Source of the DNA: Legionella sp. 515359
GTDB taxonomy: Bacteria; Pseudomonadota; Gammaproteobacteria; Legionellales; Legionellaceae
Assembly: GCA_025941565.1 (NCBI GenBank)
Contig: JAPCYN010000020.1
Location: 1 to 57,710, forward strand
Reading direction: 5' to 3'
DNA: 57,710 nt
Part shown: in pieces, positions 9,941 through 18,349 of the stretch
Layout of the letters: every line of letters starts with the position of its first letter
Position numbering within the stretch: the first letter of the stretch is position 1
The notes under the pieces: generated by a model
Databases searched by the model: none
Told to the model about the DNA's origin: nothing
Seen by the model: the letters and a program-made list of their open reading frames with translations, nothing else
Position numbers and translations under genes: made by a program

Positions 9941-11143
9941 ATGGGTGCTTACCAATATCAGGCGCTTCAAAAAAACGGCAACACGACCAAAGGTATGTTG
10001 GAAGCAGATTCCGAACGTCATGCGCGCCAACTTTTGCGTGATCAAGGATTGATTCCAACTCAAATCCGTGTGTTAACGCAACAACGTTCAGGTAATCAGA
10101 CAAAAAGTAAGATTTCTGCGGCAGACCTTGCCCTGTTTACACGTCAATTGGCGACATTGCTTGCTGCCGGTATTCCCGTTGAAGAATCATTACGCGGGGT
10201 CAGTGAACAAACAGAAAAAGACAAAGTCAGGGAACTCATTATCGGGGTTCGAGCCAAAGTGCTTGAAGGTTATGGATTGGCGCAAGCTATGGCTCAATTT
10301 CCACACGCATTCCCTGAGTTATATCGTGCAACTGTTGGTTCTGGAGAACAAACGGGACACCTTGAGGTGGTTTTAGAAAAATTAGCGGATTATACTGAAA
10401 ACCAGCAGCAAACAAGACAAAAAGTTCAGCAAGCATTGATTTATCCACTTATTATGATCCTTGTTTCAATTGCTATTATTAGCTTTTTACTAAGTTTTGT
10501 CGTTCCAAAAATTATCGAAGTGTTCACCAGCGGTGGACAAACGCTGCCTGAAATGACGCTCTTATTAATTAACATAAGCCACTTCGTTAAAAATTATGGC
10601 CTGTATACTTTAATTGCTCTTATTCTGCTGTTTATCGCTTTTAAGAAAAGTCTGACCAATGCAAAAATTAAAACAGCCTGGCATCGTCTATTATTGAGGC
10701 TACCTATAGTTTCTTATTTAGTGAAGACGGTTAATGTTTCACGTTACATACATACTTTTGGTATTCTTTTCGCAGCAGGCGTGAGTGTTCTGGAAACAAT
10801 GCGGGTTGCAGCAAGCCTGGTAACCAATGTCGTTATGCGACAAGCTTTTGATACTGCTACAGTGAAAGTCAGGGAAGGATGTGGTATTAGTGAAGCGTTA
10901 AAAGATACGGGTTATATTAGTCCCATGGCAATTCATTTAATTGCTAGTGGTGAGAAAAGCGGTCAATTATCGAACATGATGGAACGCGCTGCTGTTCATT
11001 TGGATAATGAGGTCAAACGGTTAATTGATACGTCATTAACGTTACTGGAACCTATGGTAATCCTGCTGATGGGTGCAGTCGTTTTGTTTATTGTTTTAGC
11101 CACCTTATTACCTATTTTTTCAATGGAGCAGTTAATTACTTAA
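9941..11143 (+). CDS. gspF: Type II secretion inner-membrane protein GspF/LspF
   Basis: This 400-residue polytopic protein of the GspF/PilC family is the inner-membrane platform that couples the secretion ATPase to the pseudopilus. The N-terminal cytoplasmic domain starts with YQYQALQKNGN and contains the LATLLAAGIPVEESL repeat motif. A second copy follows (FGILFAAGVSVLETM). Three hydrophobic segments are seen at residues about 168-190, 215-235 and 370-395. The start is ATG 9941 with no obvious ribosome site. A 215-base spacer separates it from gspG, longer than the overlaps later in the operon, so gspG may have its own promoter. Confidence 0.96.
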   Translation: MGAYQYQALQKNGNTTKGMLEADSERHARQLLRDQGLIPTQIRVLTQQRSGNQTKSKISAADLALFTRQLATLLAAGIPVEESLRGVSEQTEKDKVRELIIGVRAKVLEGYGLAQAMAQFPHAFPELYRATVGSGEQTGHLEVVLEKLADYTENQQQTRQKVQQALIYPLIMILVSIAIISFLLSFVVPKIIEVFTSGGQTLPEMTLLLINISHFVKNYGLYTLIALILLFIAFKKSLTNAKIKTAWHRLLLRLPIVSYLVKTVNVSRYIHTFGILFAAGVSVLETMRVAASLVTNVVMRQAFDTATVKVREGCGISEALKDTGYISPMAIHLIASGEKSGQLSNMMERAAVHLDNEVKRLIDTSLTLLEPMVILLMGAVVLFIVLATLLPIFSMEQLIT

Positions 11144-11358
11144 AGTAAAAATGTGTCAGGTCGTTGACAATTCGCTGGATTGAGCCAAAATGGATTTGAT
11201 TTTGGAGAATCGAAACGCTGTATGCATGAAGTATATAATTATTGGAGCATATAAAATCGCACCATTTTGGTAAAAATAGTAAAGTGGTCAACAGACCCTA
11301 GCCTTGTGAAGCATCATGTTACGTCCTTCACATAATCTATGTTTAAATCGGAGTAAAA

Positions 11359-11781
11359 ATGAACAGACAAAAAGGATTCTCATTAATTGAAATTATGGTG
11401 GTGGTCGTTATCTTAGGCATTCTCGCCTCGATAGTAGTTCCTAAAATTATGGGCCGTCCTGATGAAGCGCGAAAAGTTAAAGCCAAACAAGACGTGCTCG
11501 CCATACAAAATGCTCTGGATTTATATAAGTTGGATAATGGTAACTATCCAACTACGGATCAAGGCTTGATGGCCCTTGTTGAGAAATCCTCTTCGAATCC
11601 AGTTCCCAACAATTGGAAACAATACCTCAAATCACTCCCTAAAGATCCATGGGGAAGAGATTACCTTTATTTAAATCCTGGACAACATAGCGATGTAGAT
11701 GTGTTCACCTACGGTGCTGAAGGACAACCTGGGGGTACAGGGATAAATGCCGAAATTGGTAACTGGGATGAGAAAAAATAA
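11359..11781 (+). CDS. gspG: Major type II pseudopilin GspG/LspG
   Basis: This is a 140-residue prepilin with the standard short leader MNRQKG and cleavage before FSLIEIMVVVVILGIL, the class III signal read by the prepilin peptidase. The C-terminal part has the GspG marks YKLDNGNYPTTDQGL, DPWGRDYLY and YGADG-like YGAEGQPGG, the calcium-binding loop region. It polymerises into the periplasmic pseudopilus. CGGAG precedes the start. The gene overlaps the next by 14 bases. Confidence 0.97.
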   Translation: MNRQKGFSLIEIMVVVVILGILASIVVPKIMGRPDEARKVKAKQDVLAIQNALDLYKLDNGNYPTTDQGLMALVEKSSSNPVPNNWKQYLKSLPKDPWGRDYLYLNPGQHSDVDVFTYGAEGQPGGTGINAEIGNWDEKK

Positions 11782-12400
11782 TAGACTCCTTAGAAAACTT
11801 ACTACAGAAAAAACAATGCAAGGAGATACGAAGCGCGGAACTGCGGTGTACACACAACATGAAGATTCCAGCACCGTATTGACGAAGAAATTCTCCTCTG
11901 CAGTAGAAGTTCCCAAGAGGTCTAATCAAGGATTTACCCTGATTGAAATCTTGATTGTTTTGGTGATTATAGGCATAACCATTGGTTTTGCCTTAATTGC
12001 CTTTGGTGATTTTGGTGAAAGTCGGCGTATTTTGTTTTCTGCAGAACAATTAGTCAATACGCTTCAATTGGCTCAACAGAAGGCTATTTTGGAAACCAGC
12101 ACACTTGGTTTGCGTATTGATAATACGGGTTATCAAGTGCTTCAACTCACTAACAACGCTCAATGGAAACCCATTTCCGATAAAGGAGTGTTTAAATTGA
12201 CTTATTTTCCCAAAGACACACGCATTATCTTGAAAACCAGCACTTCAACTTCCATCGGAGCCCCAGCTATCATTATTACTGCTGCTGGAGATATGACCCC
12301 TTTTACTTTAACTTTTGGCAGTAAGCAGGACAACAATTTGGCCTTGCTGATTGGCAAACATAATGGGGAACTCAAATTTAACGTGGTAAATACGAAATGA
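11768..12400 (+). CDS. gspH: Minor pseudopilin GspH/LspH with unusually long leader
   Basis: The prepilin motif KRSNQGFTLIEILIVLVIIGI identifies a GspH-type minor pseudopilin (210 residues from ATG 11768; an ATG at 11747 would add seven). The odd part is the leader: the cleavage glycine is residue 55, whereas pseudopilin leaders are normally about 5-15 residues. Most of this leader is encoded by a degenerate DNA repeat (11825-11926) that also occurs in the gspI leader. I see no well-placed ribosome site closer to the motif, although a TTG 17 codons before the glycine is possible. It overlaps gspG upstream and gspI downstream (ATGA). Confidence 0.88.
   Translation: MRKNNRLLRKLTTEKTMQGDTKRGTAVYTQHEDSSTVLTKKFSSAVEVPKRSNQGFTLIEILIVLVIIGITIGFALIAFGDFGESRRILFSAEQLVNTLQLAQQKAILETSTLGLRIDNTGYQVLQLTNNAQWKPISDKGVFKLTYFPKDTRIILKTSTSTSIGAPAIIITAAGDMTPFTLTFGSKQDNNLALLIGKHNGELKFNVVNTK
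11825..11926 (+). repeat. Degenerate repeat copy 1, inside the gspH leader
   Basis: The first 30 bases (11825-11854, ending TGTACACA) match 12454-12483 at about 22 of 30 positions, mostly by transitions. The last 36 bases (11891-11926, ending AAGAGGTCTAAT) match 12490-12525 at about 29 of 36. This copy has about 30 extra bases in the middle compared with copy 2. It is read through in frame. Confidence 0.7.
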
Positions 12401-12882
12401 GAGCACATCATAAACCTCCTTCGAAATTCGCTTCGGAGAGAGAAGTGCGAAAAGACACGGAGCACAGAACCGGAATGTACACAAAGCCATTCTCTTCTGA
12501 AGTAGCGTTTCAAAAGAGGTCTAATGAGGCAGGATTCACTCTGATCGAGGTTTTATTAGCACTTTCCATAATAGCGATTGCATTAACTGCTTTGCTTAAA
12601 GCGATATCACAAAATGTAGAAACCACACGCCGTATAAAAGAAAAAAATGTGAGTCATTGGGTTGCCATGCAAGGTGTGACAATGATTCAACTCAATTTAT
12701 TACAGATTAATCAAAGTCAGGAAACAACCCAAGACACAACCATGTTGAATGAACACTGGTACTGGAGAGCAAAAGTAAGCACCACACCCCAAAAAAACAT
12801 TCAAAAAATAGTTATTTCAGTCAGCACGGAAAAAATAGGACCCTTTAGAGAGGAACTGCAAGCATTCAGGTATGTGCCATGA
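12397..12882 (+). CDS. gspI: Minor pseudopilin GspI/LspI with unusually long leader
   Basis: This is a 161-residue prepilin with the cleavage motif RSNEAGFTLIEVLLALSIIAI; GspI proteins form the pseudopilus tip with GspJ and GspK. The ATG at 12397 overlaps the gspH stop as ATGA, which supports translational coupling at this start. It gives a leader of 45 residues before the cleavage glycine (residue 46), far above the usual length. The leader includes a copy of the repeat also present in gspH. The mature part has the short GspI length and ends RYVP, overlapping gspJ by 4 bases. Confidence 0.9.
   Translation: MRAHHKPPSKFASEREVRKDTEHRTGMYTKPFSSEVAFQKRSNEAGFTLIEVLLALSIIAIALTALLKAISQNVETTRRIKEKNVSHWVAMQGVTMIQLNLLQINQSQETTQDTTMLNEHWYWRAKVSTTPQKNIQKIVISVSTEKIGPFREELQAFRYVP
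12454..12525 (+). repeat. Degenerate repeat copy 2, inside the gspI leader
   Basis: Partner of the element at 11825-11926: the same order of blocks (a GACACGGAGCACAGAAC-like block, TGTACACA, TTCTCxTCTG, AAGAGGTCTAAT) with a shorter middle. Both end a few codons before the prepilin cleavage site, in the same reading frame relative to it. Confidence 0.7.
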
Positions 12883-13514
12883 AAAAAAACATCACTTCCG
12901 AAACACTGAATGGTTTTACTCTGATTGAAATTTTAATTGCCCTTGCTGTATTTGCCATTCTGGCAACAATTACTACCTCCGTATTATATAATGCATTTAC
13001 GACACGTTCTCGAGTTAATGAACAAAGTGATCGTCTAAACGAATTACAACTGGCAATAAGTCTGATTCAACAAGATACCAGTCAAACGGTTGAGCGCCCT
13101 ATTCGTAGCAACGAAATGCAATTATTACCTGCTTTTATAGGGCAAACACATTATCTGGAATTCACTCGTGATGGCGATGTAAATCCTGGTAGCATTGAAA
13201 AACGCAGCACGCTAAAACGAATTGCTTATGTTTGCCAACAAGGAACTTTAATCCGTAGAACTTGGAATAGTCTTGACATAACCAACACCAAAAACTATGA
13301 AGACAAGCGCTTATTGAATCGCTTGACTCATTGTCATTTTGGTTATTTAAATCAAAGCCTACAAATACTTCCTGAATGGAGAGAACAAGCAGTCAGCTTA
13401 AATCAACATAAAGAGCCATTCCCTAAAGCCATACAATTTAATATGACGTTGCAGGATCAGGGCGAAATAAATTTAATTTTTATCCTACCCGGTGCACTTT
13501 ATGTTGCAAATTAA
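12879..13514 (+). CDS. gspJ: Minor pseudopilin GspJ/LspJ
   Basis: This is a 211-residue prepilin with an ordinary leader of 12 residues (MKKNITSETLNG) and mature N-terminus FTLIEILIALAVFAIL. It carries the GspJ features RVNEQSDRLNELQLAISLIQQDTSQ and EFTRDG-like segments and has the normal GspJ size. It is coupled to gspI by a 4-base overlap (ATGA) and overlaps gspK. It belongs to the pseudopilus tip complex GspI-GspJ-GspK. Confidence 0.94.
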   Translation: MKKNITSETLNGFTLIEILIALAVFAILATITTSVLYNAFTTRSRVNEQSDRLNELQLAISLIQQDTSQTVERPIRSNEMQLLPAFIGQTHYLEFTRDGDVNPGSIEKRSTLKRIAYVCQQGTLIRRTWNSLDITNTKNYEDKRLLNRLTHCHFGYLNQSLQILPEWREQAVSLNQHKEPFPKAIQFNMTLQDQGEINLIFILPGALYVAN

Positions 13515-14442
13515 ACCCGTAAAAGGTAGTGCCCTGCTCACCGCACTTTTTATTATGACATTGGTTGCAATTGTCGCAACTGCCATGAGTACTAAAGTAC
13601 AATTAGATATTTACCGTACAAAACTTATAGTCACTCACGATAAGGTTTATCTTGCGTCACAAGCAGTTACTTTCTGGGCTCTTGGCGAGTTAAATAATAA
13701 AAAAAATAAATTTTCCAAAGCCAACGTACAGGGAATGGTAAGTCTATTTCCTCATAATATGGAAAATATCGAAAATACGGTCACCTTAAGCGGCGCACTT
13801 TATGATTTACAAGCTCGATATAATATTAATAATTTGGAAAATAGAAAATCCATGATGGGATTTATAAATCTTATTGGTGCAGCCATGCCTCATCATACCG
13901 AATCAGAAAGGGTTAAGTTAACTCTTGCAATTAATGATTGGCTCTCTTCTTATGATCTGGCGCGCGGTAAAGACAATTACCTTTCCTATTACATGAGCCA
14001 AAAACCGCCCTATTATCCAAGTCATCAACTCATGAGCAGCAAATCCGAGCTGCGTCTGGTCAAAGATCTGAATGCGTCCCTTTATTTAGCTTTAGAACCT
14101 TTAATTAGCGCATTACCTGAATCCACCCCCATTAATATCAATACAGCACCAATACAAGTACTCAAGTCATTAAGTAATACAATGAATGAAAATCAACTCA
14201 ATGAATTAATTAAAGCAAGAAAGGAAAATGGAATTAAAGATTTAGGTAAAATCGCTGAGATACTAAAAAAACTTAATATAGCTAACGATCAAATAACTTT
14301 GGAGAGTAATTATTTTCTCAGTGTCGCCTCAGCTACTAGCGATAACCTTAATTTAACCGTATATACCTTATTTAAAAGAAGCCGTGATAAAAATGACAAG
14401 ATCTCAGTCAATGTTTTAAGAGAAAGCTTCAATGTTTTCTAA
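13501..14442 (+). CDS. gspK: Minor pseudopilin GspK/LspK
   Basis: GspK is the large tip pseudopilin. The N-terminal KGSALLTALFIMTLVAIVATAM is the family's non-canonical prepilin segment, with cleavage after the glycine and no Glu5. Later comes YDLQARYNINNL, and ESTPININTAPIQVLKSL is a helix-hairpin-helix-like motif typical of GspK. I use ATG 13501 (313 residues), which lies within the gspJ end; a GTG at 13492 is possible. It is the last gene of the gspGHIJK block; the next gene is convergent. Confidence 0.94.
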   Translation: MLQIKPVKGSALLTALFIMTLVAIVATAMSTKVQLDIYRTKLIVTHDKVYLASQAVTFWALGELNNKKNKFSKANVQGMVSLFPHNMENIENTVTLSGALYDLQARYNINNLENRKSMMGFINLIGAAMPHHTESERVKLTLAINDWLSSYDLARGKDNYLSYYMSQKPPYYPSHQLMSSKSELRLVKDLNASLYLALEPLISALPESTPININTAPIQVLKSLSNTMNENQLNELIKARKENGIKDLGKIAEILKKLNIANDQITLESNYFLSVASATSDNLNLTVYTLFKRSRDKNDKISVNVLRESFNVF

Positions 14443-14462
14443 TTCGAGCATCACGAACGCTT

Positions 14463-15599
14463 TTATTCGTCACTTTTAGAGGATTGAATGGTGTTCTGAT
14501 GAAGTATGTCGTCAGCTAACTCATTACCCGCTTTAATATCTTCAGCAGATAGTTTATTTTTTAGCATTTTAAGTTCTCTGGCAGCATCTTTATTTTTATT
14601 CTGTGCAGCAATCTTAAACAAGGCATATGCTTTAATCCAATCTTTATCAACCCCCAATCCTGCAAGATACATATAACCTAACTTGGCTTGCCCGACTGGG
14701 TTTCCTTGTACGGCAGATTTAGTAAACCAATACACAGCCTGTTCGTAATCTTTAGGAATTCCTGTTCCTGTAAGAAGTAACTGCCCAATTTCAGTTTGTG
14801 CTTCAGGTTCTCCACTTAGGGCTGCAGCCTGATACCAATAAGCTGCCTTTTCTGGGTTTGCTTCAACGCCATATCCTTTAAGGTAATAATAAGCTAAATA
14901 AGTTTGTGCTTTGACATGACCTTGATTTGCTGCCTGAGAAAACCAATAAAATGCTAATTTATCATCTTGAGCAATACCCTCTTGTTGTCCGGTATACAAT
15001 AGGCCTAAACTATACTCTGCTCTAATATCGCCCTGATCTGCTGCTTTTTGATACCAATAGAACGCCTTATTAACATCCTTTTCTGTTCCTTCGCCCATAA
15101 TGTAATCATAGGCAAGATTCACTTGTGCCTTACTGTATCCTTGTTTTGCAGATTTTTCGAACCATTCAAATGCAGTTTTTTTATTCGCTTTAACCCCATC
15201 TCCTGACACATACATTAAACCAATATTTCTTTGTGCAATTGGATTACCCTGTTTTGCTGATTTCATATACCACTTAAACGCTTCAGGGAAATCTTGCTTA
15301 ACCCCCTGCCCTAAATCATACATAAATCCCAAGCTTAATTGCGCCAAAGCATTATTTTTATCGGCTGACTTTTGATACCAACTTATCGCTTCAGCATAAT
15401 TTTTTGTTACCCCTTCCCCATATTGAAACATACGTCCGAGTAAATACATGGCATCAACATTTCCATCTCTTGCCGATTGCGTTAAATAAGGATAAGCAGT
15501 GGCATAATCTCCATTTTCATATGCAGCAAAACCCACAACCTCATCACCTGCAAAAGCGGTATTCGCTACCAGCAATGCTGCTAAAATCACCCTGCGCAT
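14463..15599 (-). CDS. Secreted Sel1-like repeat protein (LpnE/EnhC class)
   Basis: This 378-residue protein has a clear signal peptide (MRRVILAALLVANTAFA) and then about eight 36-residue Sel1 repeats of the form AxxxLGxxYxxGxGVxxDxxxAxxWYxKAAxQG, preceded by one half unit. Sel1 repeats form an alpha-solenoid for protein-protein contacts. Legionella has a small set of such proteins (LpnE, EnhC, LidL and others) that help entry and vacuole trafficking. One of them lies near the lsp genes in L. pneumophila as far as I recall, so this may be its orthologue; I do not assign a symbol. GGAG precedes the start at good distance. Confidence 0.93.
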   Translation of the reverse strand: MRRVILAALLVANTAFAGDEVVGFAAYENGDYATAYPYLTQSARDGNVDAMYLLGRMFQYGEGVTKNYAEAISWYQKSADKNNALAQLSLGFMYDLGQGVKQDFPEAFKWYMKSAKQGNPIAQRNIGLMYVSGDGVKANKKTAFEWFEKSAKQGYSKAQVNLAYDYIMGEGTEKDVNKAFYWYQKAADQGDIRAEYSLGLLYTGQQEGIAQDDKLAFYWFSQAANQGHVKAQTYLAYYYLKGYGVEANPEKAAYWYQAAALSGEPEAQTEIGQLLLTGTGIPKDYEQAVYWFTKSAVQGNPVGQAKLGYMYLAGLGVDKDWIKAYALFKIAAQNKNKDAARELKMLKNKLSAEDIKAGNELADDILHQNTIQSSKSDE

Positions 15600-15885
15600 G
15601 CCGACTCCAATTCGATCCTCTTACCTAAAGCGTAGAATAAAGAATCAACAAAGCAAGTTCACGACCTTGATTAAAAGCATGATATTCTTTGAATATTATA
15701 TAAAAAAACGAATCGTAAACGATGCCTGCTCAAAAATTATTGATTATATAAAATACCGAATCACATGATTCTTAGGTTATTTATTAATTAGAATACTGGC
15801 TGGATGCGTGAGGTTTGCCGCTTTTGACTCTTATCTTGCCTTTTTAAAGATCCCTGCTGCAACGCAAGGATCCTTATTTCCTTAC
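15600..15885. other. Spacer upstream of the Sel1 gene, downstream of pmbA
   Basis: 286 AT-rich bases. It must hold the promoter of the Sel1-repeat gene and the 3' end of the pmbA transcript. GGATCC-containing short repeats near 15848-15870 could form a weak hairpin. I see no gene. Confidence 0.4.
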
Positions 15886-17244
15886 TTACTTCCCAGCAAC
15901 CATCATTTTTTCAAGTAATACCGAACCACATCGTGTCGCAATATTAGTATTAACATCATTACCTACGGCAAGAATAGCTTTAAACATATCCTTTAAATTT
16001 CCTGCGATCGTAATTTCATCGACAGGATATTGGATCACACCGTCTTCAACCCAATAGCCACTCGCACCTCGTGAATAATCACCTGTTACGATATTTATTC
16101 CTTGTCCCATCAATTCGGTAACTAATAATCCTTTGTCCATTATTTTCAGTAAATCAGCAAGATCACCCGCTGTCGGATCAATTGTTAAATTATGAACCCC
16201 GTCCGCATTTGCAGTTGTTTTTAATCCCATTCTACGAGCGGAATAACTGCCCAATACGTATTGCATCACACGACCTTTTTCAACAAGAAGATTAGGACGA
16301 GTTGGAACTCCTTCACTATCAAATGCGGAACTTCCCAAAGCACCTAACAAATGAGGTTGTTCATAAATCCGAATAAACTCAGGAAAAATTTGTTGTCCTA
16401 TAGAATCTAACAAAAAGGTATTTTTTCTATAAAGATTTGAACCACTGATTGCACTAATAAAACTTGAAAATAAGCCACTGGAAATTCGTGATGAAAAAAT
16501 AACAGGTGTTACTTGTGTTGCAATCTGTTGCGCACCTAAACGACTTATAGCACGGTCAACCGCATTTTTAGCAATCACATGCAAGTCGACTAAATCGTGC
16601 GGGTTACGAACTGTTGTATAGTCGTAGTCGCGTTGCATTTCCTCGCCATCCTTCGCGATCAAAGAACAACTTAGACCGTGACGGGTACTGTGAATAAATC
16701 CAGACCCACCGTATGTATTGGCGAACCCATGATGCGACTCATATGAAGATACATTCACTCCATCCGAATTAGTAATTCGCTTATCCAGTGATAATGCATA
16801 ATTCTCACATTTTAAAGCCATATCAATTGCTTGTTGTGGGCTTATATCCCAAGGATGAAATAAATCAAGCTCGGGATGATTCTGGGTCATTAATTCTTTA
16901 TCAGCTAATCCGAAACACGGATCTTCAGCACTTACTCTTGCTATATCACAAGCAGCTTTAACCATTGCTTCCAAAGCAGCAGGCGATGTGTCCGTACTGC
17001 TTGCTCCACCTTTACGTTGACCAATATAAACAGTCAAACCAACACCTTTATCTTCGCTAAATGCAACGGTTTCAACCTGGCCCATACGCACATCAACTGA
17101 AAAACCTTTATCGTTATTCACTGCAACCATAGCATGGGTTGCCCCTTCCTTTTTTGCGAGTTCAAGCACATCATTCATCAGGCGAGTTAAATCTATTGTT
17201 GACTTATGTGCTTCACTATTGTTATGTTGCGTTCTAATTTGCAT
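15886..17244 (-). CDS. pmbA: PmbA/TldE family protein of the TldD-TldE protease
   Basis: This is a 452-residue cytosolic protein, the usual PmbA length. Seen landmarks: EGATHAMVAVNNDKGFSVDVRMG near the N-terminus, GQRKGGASSTDTSPAALE, NSDGVNVSSYESHHGFANTYG, ALGSSAFDSEGVPTRP and the C-terminal GASGYWVEDGVIQYPVDEITIAGNL. TldD and PmbA together form a metalloprotease that matures peptides such as microcins and degrades unfolded peptides; PmbA itself lacks the metal-binding motif of TldD. tldD is not in this window. The stretch just upstream of the start is shared with a divergent gene. Confidence 0.96.
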   Translation of the reverse strand: MQIRTQHNNSEAHKSTIDLTRLMNDVLELAKKEGATHAMVAVNNDKGFSVDVRMGQVETVAFSEDKGVGLTVYIGQRKGGASSTDTSPAALEAMVKAACDIARVSAEDPCFGLADKELMTQNHPELDLFHPWDISPQQAIDMALKCENYALSLDKRITNSDGVNVSSYESHHGFANTYGGSGFIHSTRHGLSCSLIAKDGEEMQRDYDYTTVRNPHDLVDLHVIAKNAVDRAISRLGAQQIATQVTPVIFSSRISSGLFSSFISAISGSNLYRKNTFLLDSIGQQIFPEFIRIYEQPHLLGALGSSAFDSEGVPTRPNLLVEKGRVMQYVLGSYSARRMGLKTTANADGVHNLTIDPTAGDLADLLKIMDKGLLVTELMGQGINIVTGDYSRGASGYWVEDGVIQYPVDEITIAGNLKDMFKAILAVGNDVNTNIATRCGSVLLEKMMVAGK

Positions 17245-17289
17245 AAGAGATTCCGTGGTGTTGAATGATGTACATAAGGATACAATAAC

Positions 17290-18066
17290 ATGTCTTCACA
17301 AACCAATGTTTATCCTGCAAACAAATCATATTTGTTCCGTTTATTATTTGTTCTTTGCTTGATATTCGCCCCACCTCATTCTTATGCTGAAGGATATTGG
17401 CGAAAATTAAGCCCCGGTATTGAATATCAGGATCTTGCTGGCGGAATACTTTCACCTTGGTCACATATTTATGCATTTCGAATCGATCTCAATAAAAATA
17501 AATTAGCTCTAGTTAATGCAAAAAAATTATCACTAAAAAACGCCTCTGCGGACCAATTTGCTGAGCACAGTAAAGCACTTTTAAGTATAAATGGAGGTTT
17601 TTTTGATCATGAGTTTAATTCCCTTGGACTTAGAATTAATAATAATAAATTGATTAATCCTTTAAAACGAATTAGCTGGTGGGGAGTTTTTTACATCAAA
17701 AATAATAAAGCATATATTTCAAGCCTAAAAAATTTTAACCATGACACGGACATTGATTTTGCCATCCAAAGCGGTCCTCGACTGTTAATTAAACGTAAAA
17801 TACCTTCCCTAAAACCAGGTATTGCCGAACGTTCCGCCCTGGGAATCACCGATGATGGAAAAATAATTATCCTTGTTTCAACTAACGCCGCAATGACCAC
17901 CAACAAGCTTGCGCAACTACTCAGATCCCCACCACTATCCTGTATCGATGCAATAAATCTGGATGGTGGAAGCTCAAGTCAACTTTATGCTCATATTGGT
18001 TCGTTTCTCTTAAATGTTCATGGATTTTCTAATGTCAGCGATGCAATTATTGTAAAAAAAATTTAA
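17290..18066 (+). CDS. Secreted phosphodiester glycosidase (NAGPA-domain) family protein
   Basis: This is a 258-residue exported protein: polar start, hydrophobic signal core (FRLLFVLCLIF), predicted cleavage near SYA. The domain has the three family signatures LLSINGGFFD, AERSALGITDDGK and DAINLDGGSSSQL, as in the catalytic domain of the uncovering enzyme N-acetylglucosamine-1-phosphodiester alpha-N-acetylglucosaminidase. Bacterial members act on sugar phosphodiesters in the envelope, but the substrate here is unknown. AAGGATA precedes the start. It is divergent from pmbA with a 45-base gap. Confidence 0.88.
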   Translation: MSSQTNVYPANKSYLFRLLFVLCLIFAPPHSYAEGYWRKLSPGIEYQDLAGGILSPWSHIYAFRIDLNKNKLALVNAKKLSLKNASADQFAEHSKALLSINGGFFDHEFNSLGLRINNNKLINPLKRISWWGVFYIKNNKAYISSLKNFNHDTDIDFAIQSGPRLLIKRKIPSLKPGIAERSALGITDDGKIIILVSTNAAMTTNKLAQLLRSPPLSCIDAINLDGGSSSQLYAHIGSFLLNVHGFSNVSDAIIVKKI

Positions 18067-18162
18067 TATCAGCATGCACCGCGGTATCCGGAGATTAATC
18101 TCCATAAAACCAGGATCTTAAACGCCTGTACAAAGTTGAAATGGCTCAGCCATCAAAAATGA

Positions 18163-18189
18163 TGTGAATAAACCCACAACTTATCCACA
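18163..18189. promoter_or_regulatory. Pair of DnaA boxes upstream of nrdA
   Basis: TGTGAATAA (18163-18171, a TTATTCACA box on the minus strand) and TTATCCACA (18181-18189, perfect box on the plus strand) lie back to back about 90 bases before the nrdA promoter. DnaA boxes upstream of nrdAB are known in E. coli, where DnaA adjusts nrd expression to replication. Confidence 0.65.
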
Positions 18190-18259
18190 AAATACCCCCA
18201 TATTATTCTCTTGACCATTTCTCAAAAACACATTATCTTGTTGTTTCGCTTCAAACAAA

Positions 18260-18281
18260 ACCCAATATATTGTGCTATAAT
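18260..18281 (+). promoter_or_regulatory. NrdR box and extended -10 promoter of nrdAB
   Basis: CAATATATTG (18263-18272) matches the central ten positions of the NrdR box consensus exactly, with near-consensus flanks (18260-18275). TGCTATAAT (18273-18281) follows as an extended -10 element with a perfect TATAAT, so NrdR bound here would block the promoter. A second, degenerate half-match is centred 31 bases downstream, the usual NrdR box spacing. Separately, ATTAACAGTC (18285-18294) and GACTGTTAAT (18308-18317) form a perfect inverted repeat in the leader. Confidence 0.8.
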
Positions 18282-18349
18282 CCAATTAACAGTCGATTAA
18301 TTTAACTGACTGTTAATAATAAAATAATAATAAAATGCGTGGAGGAAAA

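Noticed and set aside
18163-18189. DnaA boxes as part of a replication origin
   Set aside because: Only two boxes, no dnaA, dnaN or gidA nearby and no AT-rich 13-mers; the nrdAB regulatory reading fits better.
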